From an uncultured Lachnospiraceae bacterium (GTDB lineage: Bacteria; Bacillota; Clostridia; Lachnospirales; Lachnospiraceae): a stretch of DNA of 64,000 nucleotides. Below, in pieces: positions 24,139-33,177 of the stretch. The notes beneath the pieces were generated by a model, which had not been told where the DNA came from, ran no database searches, and was given only the letters and a program-made list of their open reading frames with translations. Numbering within the stretch: position 1 is the first letter of the stretch; every line of letters starts with the position of its first letter. Location: contig CAJUDY010000007.1 of assembly GCA_910584945.1 (NCBI GenBank), positions 55,290 to 119,289 of the forward strand. Reading direction: 5' to 3'. Made by a program: the position numbers and the translations under genes.

Positions 24139-25496
24139 AGAACCTCTCGAAAATCATCTTCCGCTATCTGGTTTCCGCTTTTTTCATGATACTTCTCACC
24201 CTGCTTTTAAATGTGGCGCTCTATGTGGTCCTGGGCTTTCGCATGGTCCAGGCCACCAGCCGTTCCATCGCCCATATCCGTATCGCAGCAGAGCAGTTTC
24301 TCCCGTTGGAGGAGGGATTTGCCCTGTCCGGAGAGGGCTACGCCTATCTGGAGGAGCATTATGTGTGGGCTATGATGCTTGACGACGCCGGAAAGGTGAT
24401 CTGGGACTGGAAGCTTCCGCCCACCCTGAACCATCCCTACACCGCCCGGGAAATCGCTGTCTTCAGCAAGTGGTATCTAAACGACTATCCAGTCACAGAG
24501 CGCGTCACTGACTACGGCCTTCTGGTTGCCGCCAGCGAACCTGGAAGCGTCTGGAAGCAGAATATCAACGACGCCACGGGAGTGATTGAATTCATCGCCC
24601 GCATGATTCCCGTTACCCTGAGCGTCAATCTGGGTCTGGTCCTTTTGATGGTGTTTTTCTGGGGCGTCCGCTTCTACGGCTCTCTACGCACCCTGGAGAG
24701 GGGCATCCAGAACCTGTCCGACCAGACGCCCATCCAACTGCCGGAAAAGGGGATGACGGAGCTTCTCGCCAGGCAGTTAAACCAAACCTCCGCCCTTCTG
24801 ATCCGCCAGCGAGAGCAGCTTGATCAGCGGGATAATGCCCGCACGGCCTGGATCAGCGGAGTCTCCCACGACATCCGCACCCCCCTCTCTCTGATTATGG
24901 GCTACGCCAGCGATCTGAAAGAGGACCCTTCCCTGCCCGAAGAGCAACGGCGTCTGGCCGGGATCATCAAGCAGCAGAGCCTTAAGATCCGGCAGCTGAT
25001 CGAGGACCTCAATCTGACCTCCCGGCTGGAATATCACATGCAGCCTCTCCGCCCGGCCCCTCTCAAGCCCTCCGGGCTTCTCAGAACCGTGGTCAGCGAC
25101 TTCTACAACCGGGGACTCTCCGACCTTCACCTTATCGATCTGTACATCGACTCGGCAGTGGAGCAGATCACTCTCCGGGGAGACCGCGCCCTTTTGACCC
25201 GGGCCTTCTCCAACCTGATCGGCAACAGTATCCGGCATAACCCGGCGGGATGTACGGTCACGGTGACCGCCTATCCGGGCAGAGACGACGACGAAGTCTG
25301 CTTTCAGGTATCCGACGACGGCCCCGGAATCCCACGGGAAGTGATCGACGCCCTCATAAACGGACTTTCAGACACAGCAAAAGCCCCACATATCATGGGG
25401 CTTCGGATTGTATGGCAGATCTTCGGGGCGCATGGCTGGGAGATGCGTTTTACGGATTCCAACACCATTCACATTCTTGGAAAAGATCAATCATAG
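24135..25496 (+). CDS. Sensor histidine kinase of the exporter locus
   Basis: A 453-residue membrane kinase. Transmembrane segments lie at about 11-35 and 155-178, enclosing an external loop of about 120 residues. HisKA carries phosphoacceptor His245 in SGVSHDIRTPLSLIMGYA. The ATP-binding domain has NLIGNSIRHNP (N box) and VSDDGPGIP (G1). The loop is much longer than in BceS-type 'intramembrane' sensors, so ligand sensing may occur in the loop itself, as in NisK/SpaK-like kinases. The start ATG 24135 overlaps the regulator stop (ATGA). No terminator is visible before the convergent VanZ gene. Confidence 0.9.
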   Translation: MKNLSKIIFRYLVSAFFMILLTLLLNVALYVVLGFRMVQATSRSIAHIRIAAEQFLPLEEGFALSGEGYAYLEEHYVWAMMLDDAGKVIWDWKLPPTLNHPYTAREIAVFSKWYLNDYPVTERVTDYGLLVAASEPGSVWKQNINDATGVIEFIARMIPVTLSVNLGLVLLMVFFWGVRFYGSLRTLERGIQNLSDQTPIQLPEKGMTELLARQLNQTSALLIRQREQLDQRDNARTAWISGVSHDIRTPLSLIMGYASDLKEDPSLPEEQRRLAGIIKQQSLKIRQLIEDLNLTSRLEYHMQPLRPAPLKPSGLLRTVVSDFYNRGLSDLHLIDLYIDSAVEQITLRGDRALLTRAFSNLIGNSIRHNPAGCTVTVTAYPGRDDDEVCFQVSDDGPGIPREVIDALINGLSDTAKAPHIMGLRIVWQIFGAHGWEMRFTDSNTIHILGKDQS

Positions 25497-25506
25497 TTCT
25501 TTCTTC

Positions 25507-26127
25507 CTATAAAACTGTGTCCCAGAAAAAAGCCGAAAAGTAAGGCTGTACAAAGAACTGCTCCAAAAAGAGCATCAGCAGATAGACCCACTGGCCATGC
25601 TGTTCTTCATAGTCCCGGTCGATGTCCAGGGGCAGCTTCAAATGCCATTTTTTCGCTGACAGGCGAATCAGCAGACAGCCGATCCCGGCTCCCAAAAGAT
25701 TAGTCAAAAGATCGTCAATGTCTGTGGTCCGAAAGGTAAATGCCTGGGCGATCTCAATAAAGACCGTCAGAAAGCAGCAGAACCCAAACACTTTCCGAAA
25801 ATCCTGATACTCGTCCCACAGAAGAGGCAGCAGAAATCCCACTGGCAAAAACATCAGGATATTCAGCACATACTGATCCGGGCTGTGAAGGAGATCCGCC
25901 ATGGGAATCAGGTTGCAGGTAAAATCAAAGCTGCAGTCCTTGACATCCGGAAGTCCGGTCACCGAGTAAATCCCGGACAGCACGCAAAGATACAAGAGCA
26001 GACAGACCGTATGCCTGCTCTTAAGCCGTCTCCCGGACAGCTTCAGAATCACCAGAGTCATGGGGGTCAGGATCAGCATGCTGGAAAGGCAGTCCATGCC
26101 GATGCCCAGAAATCTTAACATATACAT
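25507..26127 (-). CDS. VanZ-like membrane protein
   Basis: A 206-residue protein with VanZ-family features: helices at about 13-30, 38-56, 86-105, 112-130 and a C-terminal one, with CNLIPMADLL after the second helix, VLNILMFLPVGFLLPLL, and the motif RTTDIDDLLTNLLGAGIG. VanZ proteins can give low-level glycopeptide tolerance by an unknown mechanism; most homologues have no proven role. AGGAG lies eight bases before ATG 26127. The position between a sensor kinase and an envelope-stress operon suits a cell-envelope function. Confidence 0.88.
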   Translation of the reverse strand: MYMLRFLGIGMDCLSSMLILTPMTLVILKLSGRRLKSRHTVCLLLYLCVLSGIYSVTGLPDVKDCSFDFTCNLIPMADLLHSPDQYVLNILMFLPVGFLLPLLWDEYQDFRKVFGFCCFLTVFIEIAQAFTFRTTDIDDLLTNLLGAGIGCLLIRLSAKKWHLKLPLDIDRDYEEQHGQWVYLLMLFLEQFFVQPYFSAFFWDTVL

Positions 26128-26254
26128 CTTGTTTTCTCCTGTGTCGTGTTATTTCTGTCAGACTACCAGATAAAACTGAATATTTTCCCCATAATTTTAT
26201 GAATATTTTCTGAAGGTTAGGATTTCTCTATTTCTTAAGATTCTCTTAATGTTA

Positions 26255-26286
26255 TTGACAACGCTATATTATATATCATATAATAT
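26255..26286 (+). promoter_or_regulatory. padR operon promoter with palindromic operator over the -10
   Basis: TTGACA (26255-26260) and TATAAT (26279-26284) have an 18-base spacer. ATATTATAT (26266-26274) and ATATAATAT (26278-26286) form a 9-bp inverted repeat with a 3-base centre that covers the -10. This fits autorepression by the PadR protein encoded next, though the sequence is not the classical ATGT-N8-ACAT site. Confidence 0.65.
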
Positions 26287-26316
26287 TATAAACTCATACA
26301 GTAAGGGGAAGAGCAC

Positions 26317-26643
26317 ATGGTATTTAACACAGGCGCCGCGCTTCTGGATGCCATCGTACTGGCGGTCGTGTCCATGGACGCGAAGGGAACCTACGGGTAT
26401 AAGATCACTCAGGATGTCCGCCAGGTCATCGAGATCTCGGAGTCCACGCTGTACCCGGTCCTGCGCAGGCTTTTGAAGGACGGCTGTCTGGAAGTCTACG
26501 ACATGGAATACGGAGGCCGTAACCGCAGATACTATAAGATCACCGAAGTCGGCAGGGCGCAGCTGAATCTGTACATCTCGGAATGGCAGATTTACGCGGC
26601 AAAAATCACGAATATCTTTACAGGGAGAGGGAAGTATGAATAG
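26317..26643 (+). CDS. PadR-family transcriptional regulator
   Basis: A 108-residue winged-helix regulator. The recognition region is YGYKITQDVRQVIEISESTLYPVLRRLLKDG and the wing is YGGRNRRYYKITEVGRAQL, both standard for short (subfamily 2) PadR proteins. AAGGGGAAG precedes ATG 26317. It is the first gene of a four-gene operon with DUF1700, DUF4097 and PspC proteins, a common Firmicutes arrangement thought to respond to membrane conditions. It overlaps the next gene by eight bases. Confidence 0.93.
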   Translation: MVFNTGAALLDAIVLAVVSMDAKGTYGYKITQDVRQVIEISESTLYPVLRRLLKDGCLEVYDMEYGGRNRRYYKITEVGRAQLNLYISEWQIYAAKITNIFTGRGKYE

Positions 26644-27316
26644 AACACGGTTTATGAGAGAACTGGAACAGCTTCTTAAGGATCTGCCCGACAGCGAGCG
26701 TAGGGAAGCCATCCAGTATTACAATGATTATTTTGACGACGCCGGCCCGGAGAACGAATCCCGGGTTATCCAGGAACTGGAAAGTCCGGAGAAGGTGGCA
26801 AAGACGATCCGGGAAGGAATGTCCGAGAGCGGGGAATACACAGAGCACGGCTATGAGGACGCCCGCTTCCGCCGGTCTGAGGAGTTGTCGAACTACCGGA
26901 AGGAGCCGGATGAGACGGCATACACCGGACCGAAGAGCCCCAATCTCCGGAAGCTTTTGTCCATCCTGCTTTTATGTCTGCTCCTGTTTCCCATTGTGGT
27001 ATCGATTTTCGCAGCATTACTGGGAATTCTCCTCGCCGTCTTCTTAGGCATCGGCGGACTGATCCTTGGCGTCGTCCTGGCAGCTGTGGCGCTTCCGGTA
27101 GCAGGGGTTGCGCTGATCGGGATCGCTTTTTACAATCTGTTCTTCCACCCCGCGGTGGGCATCACCCTGGGAGGCATCGGATGTCTGCTCCTGTCCGTCG
27201 GCATTGTGCTCTTTTTGCTGGCGGTCTGGGCGGGAAAGGCGTTCCTTCCCTTCTGTATCCGAACCATCGTATCCGTGATTCGCTATCCGCTTAGAAAGGC
27301 AGGGATGATCAAATGA
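26636..27316 (+). CDS. DUF1700 membrane protein
   Basis: A 226-residue protein. Its cytoplasmic N-terminus (1-100) is the helical DUF1700/HAAS-type region: MNRTRFMRELEQLLKDLPDS followed by YYNDYFDDAGPE. After it come three or four membrane segments rich in Ile/Leu/Val/Gly (about 106-135, 138-165, 175-205). Such proteins travel with PadR regulators and are thought to be membrane partners or anti-regulators; no enzymatic role is known. Its start lies within the padR end and its stop overlaps the DUF4097 start (ATGA), so all are coupled. Confidence 0.88.
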   Translation: MNRTRFMRELEQLLKDLPDSERREAIQYYNDYFDDAGPENESRVIQELESPEKVAKTIREGMSESGEYTEHGYEDARFRRSEELSNYRKEPDETAYTGPKSPNLRKLLSILLLCLLLFPIVVSIFAALLGILLAVFLGIGGLILGVVLAAVALPVAGVALIGIAFYNLFFHPAVGITLGGIGCLLLSVGIVLFLLAVWAGKAFLPFCIRTIVSVIRYPLRKAGMIK

Positions 27317-28296
27317 AAACTATTACCAAAATCTGTATCGCCATCTCCTCTGTGCTGTTTCTCCTGGGAGCCGTCTGTATTGGCATCGGCTTTCTGATGG
27401 GGATCACTCCCGCGCAGCTTGTGTACGCCGGACGTTATCCCGGGCGCTTCTTCGCCCGATTCGAGCAAAATCCGGAGATCGTCGATCATTATTTCGACCG
27501 TCTGGATGACACTTTGGATGATCTGGACCCAGTCTCCGGTCTGCGGGGAAGCAATTCCGCTAACAGAGAAGAGTATTATGAGTTCCGGGATATTCAGAAT
27601 CTGGAGCTGGAGCTGGGACTCTGCGAGCTTCAGGTCCATGCCCATGAAGAAGATTACATCGCCGTTTCCGCTGACCGGGTGGGCAGTTATTTTCAGTGCC
27701 GCCAGGAGGGCAGCACGCTGGTCCTGACCGATGACCGGCCCGCTTCCACTAAACTCAACAGCATGGAGCAGGCGCTTGTTCTGGACCTGTATCTCCCACG
27801 GCAGATATACGAATCCTTTGATCTGGAGCTTGGGGCCGGCAATCTTACGGTGGACTATCTGTCCGCGGATTCGGTGGACCTTGACAACGGAGCCGGTACC
27901 TTTATCATCCAGGATCTGTCCTGTCAGGAACTGGATGTGGACTGCGGCGTAGGAGAAATCCAGGCCGAATCCCTGACGGCTTCCCAGGAGGCGAAGATCG
28001 ACCTGGGCACCGGTACCGCCACCATTGATCATTTCGACGGAGATTCCCTCAAACTGGACTGTGCGGTGGGCAGCGCGGAAGTCACCGCCGCCGGCAGAGA
28101 ACAGGATTACAACTACCAGCTGGAAGCCGCCTTTGGCGGTCTCTACCTGGATCACCATCTTGAGGAGTACACAGACGGTCATCACGGTTCCCAGCATGGG
28201 GACAGCGATTGCCTGAATATCGACAACGGCGCTCATCGGCAGATCCATATCCAGTGTGCGCTTGGAACTGCAACTTTAAATTTTACGGAGGAATAA
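27313..28296 (+). CDS. DUF4097 beta-strand-repeat protein
   Basis: A 327-residue protein with one N-terminal membrane segment (about 9-31), a linker and a long run of short beta repeats typical of DUF4097/adhesin-like right-handed beta-helices: LELELGLCELQVH, ELGAGNLTVDYLSADSVDL, NGAGTFIIQDLS, CGVGEIQAESL. The repeats alternate Gly/Asp turns with hydrophobic strands. It is expected to face the outside. Its function is unknown; co-occurrence with DUF1700 and PspC suggests envelope maintenance. Confidence 0.88.
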   Translation: MKTITKICIAISSVLFLLGAVCIGIGFLMGITPAQLVYAGRYPGRFFARFEQNPEIVDHYFDRLDDTLDDLDPVSGLRGSNSANREEYYEFRDIQNLELELGLCELQVHAHEEDYIAVSADRVGSYFQCRQEGSTLVLTDDRPASTKLNSMEQALVLDLYLPRQIYESFDLELGAGNLTVDYLSADSVDLDNGAGTFIIQDLSCQELDVDCGVGEIQAESLTASQEAKIDLGTGTATIDHFDGDSLKLDCAVGSAEVTAAGREQDYNYQLEAAFGGLYLDHHLEEYTDGHHGSQHGDSDCLNIDNGAHRQIHIQCALGTATLNFTEE

Positions 28297-28300
28297 TATC

Positions 28301-28501
28301 ATGTTTGAAGAAAAAAAGAACAAACGACTGACCAAATCCCCATCTAACCGCATGGTCTGCGGCGTCTGCGCAGGCATCGGGGAATACTTCGACATTGATC
28401 CCACGGTGATCCGCCTCTTGTGGGCGATCCTTACCGTCTGCGGCGTTGGCAGCGGCCTTCTGGTCTACATCATCGCCGCGGTGGTGATGCCGGATGTATA
28501 A
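28301..28501 (+). CDS. PspC domain protein
   Basis: A 66-residue small membrane protein consisting of one PspC domain: RLTKSPSNRMVCGVCAGIGEYF-like start, DIDPTVIRLLWAILTV and a C-terminal hydrophobic helix VYIIAAVVMPDV. In other bacteria PspC senses or relays membrane stress. GGAGG precedes ATG 28301. It closes the PadR operon and is followed directly by a strong terminator. Confidence 0.92.
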   Translation: MFEEKKNKRLTKSPSNRMVCGVCAGIGEYFDIDPTVIRLLWAILTVCGVGSGLLVYIIAAVVMPDV

Positions 28502-28516
28502 AAACTTCTAACACAG

Positions 28517-28555
28517 AAAACCCTCCGGAAGGTGGTGCCTTCCGGAGGGTTTTTA
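28517..28555 (+). terminator. Strong terminator of the padR-pspC operon
   Basis: A 13-bp stem, ACCCTCCGGAAGG with CCTTCCGGAGGGT, with a five-base loop, followed by TTTTTATT. An A run on the left may let it act for the minus strand too. Confidence 0.92.
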
Positions 28556-28690
28556 TTATTCAGAATTCCCCATGATCTTTCCATAATCTTCCGTCTTATC
28601 TCTCATGATCTGAAACCCCTGCCCCATTTCCGCAAGAGAAAAACGATGGGTAATCAGCTGTGCGGGCTTTACTCTTTTAATTCCGGCTCC
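28556..28690 (-). pseudogene. Alcohol dehydrogenase C-terminal remnant
   Basis: Reading from about 28690 down to the TAA at 28556-28558 gives IKRVKPAQLITHRFSLAEMG and then QIMRDKTEDYGKIM. This is the C-terminal end of a zinc-type medium-chain alcohol dehydrogenase (the xxLITHRFxL...IMRDKxxDYxKI pattern). Everything upstream in that protein is missing and is replaced by the glycosyltransferase remnant. A remnant of about 40 codons cannot be functional. Confidence 0.7.
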
Positions 28691-28923
28691 AGCTGTAAAA
28701 ATAGAAACCTTTGTCTTGCTTCCCTGATGCCCAGATTGAACTGCGCGCCGACACTTCCTTTATCACAGAAAAGAATACAGACACGGCCATCTCTTTCGGA
28801 TACCTCCTCTGCAATTTCCAATGTGCCATCCGAACTTCCGCCATCTACGATCAGCACCTCTATTTCCTGAAGTGTTTGCTCCACGACACTGTTCAATGCC
28901 CGTCGAAAGTGACATTGTTTCAT
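28691..28923 (-). pseudogene. Family 2 glycosyltransferase N-terminal remnant
   Basis: The sequence contains RRALNSVVEQTLQEIEVLIV followed by DGGSSDGTLEIAEE and GSVGAQFNLGIREARQ, the nucleotide-sugar-binding start of a GT2 (GT-A) glycosyltransferase. The usual first strand is corrupted (MKQCHF in place of the N-terminal beta strand) and the protein breaks off after about 70 residues at the junction with the alcohol dehydrogenase end. This marks a deletion join between two former genes. No ribosome site of note. Confidence 0.75.
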
Positions 28924-29004
28924 CCCATAACAAAAAGCCCAATATAAGAATCTTTCATCCTTTACATCAGGCCTTCGTCTCTTTCCTTATTCAGTTTTCC
29001 TTCC

Positions 29005-30209
29005 TCAGACTACCGCTTCCACAATTCTTTTTTCACCGATCTGGATCTTCTTCACACCCCGTTCCTTTTTTCGGTTGAAATTAAAGCTGACCATATATCC
29101 CTTCGTCTGGTGATAGTAATCCAGATAATCTGCCACCTGCGTCTCACCGCGCTTATTGTATTCGCCTCCGTGCCATATTTTGAGTTCCACAATAAACTGT
29201 TCTCCCCTGTAGTCCACGATCACATCCGTCCGTCTGGCATCCCTGGTCTGTGCCTCAATATAGTAGTTCACGGTCCCGTTGATAATAGGCTTTAAGTACA
29301 GCAGAAAAAGCTTCTGTCTCGCTCCGCCTCGTTCCCAATGGCATTCGTAAGCTCTTCTTCCGAAAGGAGCGACTGATACAAACGCATCTCATAGATCCTG
29401 TTCGCCACCTGCACACATCCGTCCCGCCTCACTACATAGCCGAACATAGCCGCCAGATTAATGGCCGGATGATCTGGATTATAGGATACACGCCGTCCCT
29501 GGAACAATATCAGCCGAAGCATATCTTTCATCTTTGGATATTCCTCCAGATGTCTCATCATACTGTCAAACAGCGGAATCCACTCATCCAGAATGCATCT
29601 GACTGCCTCGCCGATCCCAGATAAGGGTGCCCGGACGTATAATTATAGATAAGATCTGCTGTTCCTGCAACGTTCATTCCTGTCTTATGGTCAGTCTCAT
29701 ATTCCCGTAGCATGTCAGCGATTTCCTCCGGCGAAAAATTCATATCCACCGTAAACCGTACGGCAATGTTCCACGGGCTGTTATATCGATGCTCTGTCTC
29801 CGGCCGAATCTTTAATTTCAGGTTTTTAATATCATAAACCCCTGCCATAATCACAGAGTGAAAAGCAGGCAGCTTTTCCCGATTCAGATAATAGCGCCTG
29901 AGCAAAGAGAGAAAATCCAGGAAAACCTGATTATTTGCAGCACTGTCCACTTCGTCGATCATCAATACGACCGGCCTTACGGATTCCCCCAGGTCATCCA
30001 GACAATCCGTCCGAACAGCCTCAACAAACATCCTCGCAAAAGCCCGGGAAATCCATGGAAACCACAGCGTATACAGGCCTTATATATTCCGCCAGCGCAC
30101 GCAGTATCGTCGTCTTGCCATACTGTCTGCCGCGGTTGATCACAAAGTAACTGCCCCGGTCTACGTAGCGTTCCTTCATCTGTCTGAGCCTGCCATCCAA
30201 CCGGAGCAT
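29005..30209 (-). pseudogene. Frameshifted AAA-like ATPase with C-terminal PD-(D/E)XK domain
   Basis: Four consecutive pieces in different frames make up one AAA-like/PD-(D/E)XK-family protein of about 400 residues. The N-terminus carries Walker A region INRGRQYGKTTIL (near 30100), then Walker B VVLMIDEVDSA and RPETEHRYNSPWNIAVRF. A shift near 29620 follows YTSGHPYL, then MMRHLEEYPKMKDMLRLIL. A shift near 29290 is followed by INGTVNYYIEAQTRDARRTDV and the nuclease core FIVELKIWHGGEY. At least three frameshifts (about 30030, 29620, 29290) inactivate it. Intact relatives are common multicopy genes of unknown function in Clostridia and Bacteroidetes. Its 5' end is fused onto the neighbouring exported-protein remnant. 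Confidence 0.85.
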
Positions 30210-30676
30210 ATAATGACATCCAGATCTTGATCTAAAGTGATGTTGCCAAGTTCCTTCCCAACAGGAATCACGGGCGACTGATAGATGGTTTCCTTTGTAT
30301 CATTTCTTATTACATCAAAATAAACAGGCGTTTCATTGTCTTTAGAATTTGCGACATACGCATTTTCTGATCCCGACTGACCGTCTTTAAATTCCCAGGT
30401 GGAATTCATTGTCACCTGATAATGCAGTGATACTTCTTCCGGTTCACGTGGACTCAAAATTTGCTCTGCAACTTCCTCTGCATTTTCCGGTGTGACTACT
30501 GTCGGTCTCCTTTCTTCCGCTGATTCTGTATTATTTTCCACATTTTGGGAACGGGCCATCACAAAAATCACGCCTATAAGTACCGCAATAACTATTAGTG
30601 CCAAAACGCACACAGCCACTAAAGGTTTATTCGTTTTTTCCCCTCTTTACTATTCTGTCTTACTGTTTCATCTGAC
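30210..30676 (-). pseudogene. Truncated and frameshifted exported protein
   Basis: GGAGGT and ATG at about 30676 start MSDETVRQNSKEG, and a frameshift in the GGGGAAAAAA run (about 30637-30646) is needed to continue into KTNKPLVAVCVLALIVIAVL, a signal anchor. The rest reads SLHYQVTMNSTWEFKDGQSG and VYFDVIRNDTKETIYQSPVI, then ITLDQDLD, where similarity ends and the AAA-like remnant begins. Relatives are small exported clostridial proteins of unknown function whose final strand is lost here. From 30619 the frame is open (147 codons), so a truncated peptide could still be made. Confidence 0.65.
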
Positions 30677-30712
30677 ATTCCGGCACCTCCAACTTCTATT
30701 GATATTTTGTTC

Positions 30713-31770
30713 TTATATCTCCACATCCTGTATCATCACTGGCACCCCCGCCTTCTGACACAGCTGCACCACCGAACTTTCGTCTTCTTTTTCAATAATC
30801 GGAAGCCACTCTTTCGGAACTTCCACGTCTTCTCTTCGGGTATTCACCGCCCTATCGATCTTCGGCGAACCAAGGCCCAGGATTTTGTCTTCCCAGTAGG
30901 CCCGGTCAGCGGCGGTTTCTCTGGTGAAGTCGGTCAGCACATTTACATAGATCCGACGCATGGCCTCCGACTGGACGATGGTTTTATCCGCATAGAGGCC
31001 CCCTGGAAGAGTGCAGAAATGTGCCATACCCGCCACCGCCTCCTTGTTGTCTGGATCGATTTCGCCTAAACAAAAATATAATATATAGAATAACTTTTCG
31101 TTATATTTTTCAGGTTCTTTGAATCGAAGAAGGGGGGGGTACGCCGGTCAGGTAGTTGCAGTCGTCGTAAGGATTGTGGATGAAAATCATATCCGGCCTG
31201 CGGTTCTGAAAATCGTACTCGTCGTACCTGGTAACGGGCACATAATCCGGATACAGGTCCCCTTCGTAGTGCTCTTCCCGGAAGCTCCCGTCGGGATTCC
31301 GGTCAAAGTAGGGAATGGGGACGACGTAGGCGTCGCAGTCCGGATCTTCATCGGCTGCTTTCCAGACGCTTTCCAGAGAATCCCACATGCACGCTTTGTA
31401 AGGCAGAAAGACCGCCTCTGTACGCACTTGAATCTCGTTTTTCACACTGTTTTTGACGGAGATCAGAGATTTGCGCAGGCTCTTGTTGGTCCTGCCCCTT
31501 GGAATCTCCTGCCCCAGAAGACGGACGATCTCTTCCGCCTGGGCCTTCTCCGCCTTCTTCATAGGTCTGTACTCCTTCTTGCCCGTCCAATGTCCAGCCT
31601 CCTGTGCAGGCACGCCTGCACAGGAGGCCTCCGGCTTCGGCGGCGCACCGGTCAGGACGGATTCGAAGACATTGCTGATCTTCAGCACATACCGGAGAAA
31701 ATGCTTCTCCTCGGTAAATCCTTCATGGACGTTTACCTGCTTTAAGACAGCCGCTTTGACGCTGCTCCAC
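30713..31770 (-). pseudogene. Decayed CDP-glycerol glycerophosphotransferase-like protein
   Basis: Pieces of one surface-polysaccharide enzyme family lie in order. KAAVLKQVNVHEGFTEEKHF continues in frame from the left of the first open stretch (to about 31770). Then come FLPYKACMWDSLESVWKAAD, DCDAYVVPIPYFDRNPDGSF and MIFIHNPYDDCNYLTGV. The frame is lost in a run of eight C (31132-31139 complement). After it PFFDSKNLKNI and LGEIDPDNKEAVAGMAHF follow in other frames, then the conserved LGLGSPKIDRAVNT. An internal deletion joins IIEKED to SSVVQLCQKAGVPVMIQDVE. The family call is from memory of clostridial teichoic-acid-type transferases. Both ends appear truncated. Confidence 0.7.
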
Positions 31771-31914
31771 TATAATATCCAATAATTTCTATAGACATTT
31801 CCTCATAGTATAACTTTATAATACAGAAAATAATTACCTCTCCTCCAGCCAAAAACGGCACAATACCTCATTATTCGACAAAGTATGGTACAACCATATT
31901 GCCTTCAATTTCTT

Positions 31915-31944
31915 TTGGGCTTAGAATTAATTATCATGTATAGT
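31915..31944 (+). promoter_or_regulatory. Probable promoter of the radical SAM cassette
   Basis: TTGGGC (31915-31920), an 18-base spacer and TATAGT (31939-31944) lie 20 bases before ATG 31965. The whole 31771-31914 stretch is AT-rich, has no coding potential that I can see, and marks the left edge of the low-GC island. Confidence 0.5.
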
Positions 31945-31964
31945 TTTTTCAGATGGAGCGCCAT

Positions 31965-33161
31965 ATGAAATATATTTATTATCCTGAATATGAATTGGAA
32001 TACCGGCAACTGCTGGACAAGGAACATACGCCAAATCATATTCTGAACATCCGTCTTCTGATGTTTTTATGCGACCATGTTGTTTTACCACCGTCTCATC
32101 TGCTCTATATGCGTAATGACAGAATTCTGGAACTCAAGAAAGATCTAAAGGAATTCTTCCAGGCCGGGAAAATCGTTTCTGTTGATTATGCAAGAGGAAT
32201 GGATGATTATTTCGCATCAAGAATTGATCGGATTACAGATTCTTTCATAAAACGTGAGAAAGAATTTCAAGCAGAACTGATCACACAGGAACTTTTTACA
32301 AATATTCATGCCGAACACAATAGAACCGACGAAGAAAAACAACTTACCCTTTTCGATATACGCATAAAAGAGCTTCTTGCAGATTCCAATCGATACAAAA
32401 AACAAGCCGCTCTTATACAAAACCAGATGACTGTTCTTTCTGACAAAACCGGCGAAGCAGTTCATAGTACGCAGTTTCGGGATATTCTTACAGAGCTTTT
32501 GAAAAATTCCGATATTTCGAAACCTCAGAGCAGATACTTTAAGAATCTCATGAGCAATGCCTACTATTACAGCGGAACATATACCATGAATACGCTGGTT
32601 TCCTACAATCCTTATTTCCAAAAGATTGATCTGCAAAGCAGTCTAATGCGCACCCATACAAATGCCACCAATCTGATTGTAGATCCTTATTTTCTTGGAA
32701 AACTACTGTCTGTTATGGGAATTGATCCACAAGATATCTTCCTGCTTCGTGTTTCCGACTACGAAGAAATCCGATCTCAAAGATACTGGGCAGAGTTCAT
32801 GTCATTGTTTGAAACCATTTACACCAGCGCACAGGAGTTAGATCTGTTTTTAAAACAAGCGGAACATATACCGGAAAAGCTTGAAAAGAGGAAAACAAAG
32901 GTATTTGAGATTCTCAATTTTATTTTCAGCGATTTATTGATTCCCATATGTCTGTGTGTTTTAACCCCCTCTCCGGTCATTCAGATCGGAACGCCCGCGG
33001 TACTTGATGCTGCAAAGATGTATCTTCCCCCGGTCAGAAACGCAGAAATATTCATCCAGCGACACACCAGCGACAAGGTGATAGAACATATCCAACGCAG
33101 CCGCGAACCTCTCTATGAATTCTGTTACCAATTAAAAAAGGCGGTCGACGCACTTCGTTGA
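31965..33161 (+). CDS. Unrecognised 398-residue protein, first gene of the radical SAM cassette
   Basis: I do not recognise this family. The start at ATG 31965 is chosen because GGAG lies six bases upstream; an earlier in-frame ATG is at 31953. The protein is soluble, largely helical and charged, with a possible coiled-coil or helical hairpin at about 95-165 (ITDSFIKREKEFQAELITQE and following). It has an N-terminal YYPEYELEYRQLLDKEHTPN, a central SRYFKNLMSNAYYYSGTYTMN and a C-terminal hydrophobic stretch FSDLLIPICLCVLTPSPV (about 325-342). No catalytic motif, zinc cluster or nucleotide-binding loop is evident. It is followed 16 bases later by the radical SAM gene and almost certainly co-transcribed with it. 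It may be a partner or substrate-binding subunit of that enzyme. Confidence 0.85.
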   Translation: MKYIYYPEYELEYRQLLDKEHTPNHILNIRLLMFLCDHVVLPPSHLLYMRNDRILELKKDLKEFFQAGKIVSVDYARGMDDYFASRIDRITDSFIKREKEFQAELITQELFTNIHAEHNRTDEEKQLTLFDIRIKELLADSNRYKKQAALIQNQMTVLSDKTGEAVHSTQFRDILTELLKNSDISKPQSRYFKNLMSNAYYYSGTYTMNTLVSYNPYFQKIDLQSSLMRTHTNATNLIVDPYFLGKLLSVMGIDPQDIFLLRVSDYEEIRSQRYWAEFMSLFETIYTSAQELDLFLKQAEHIPEKLEKRKTKVFEILNFIFSDLLIPICLCVLTPSPVIQIGTPAVLDAAKMYLPPVRNAEIFIQRHTSDKVIEHIQRSREPLYEFCYQLKKAVDALR

Positions 33162-33177
33162 CCGGAAAGGATGAACG

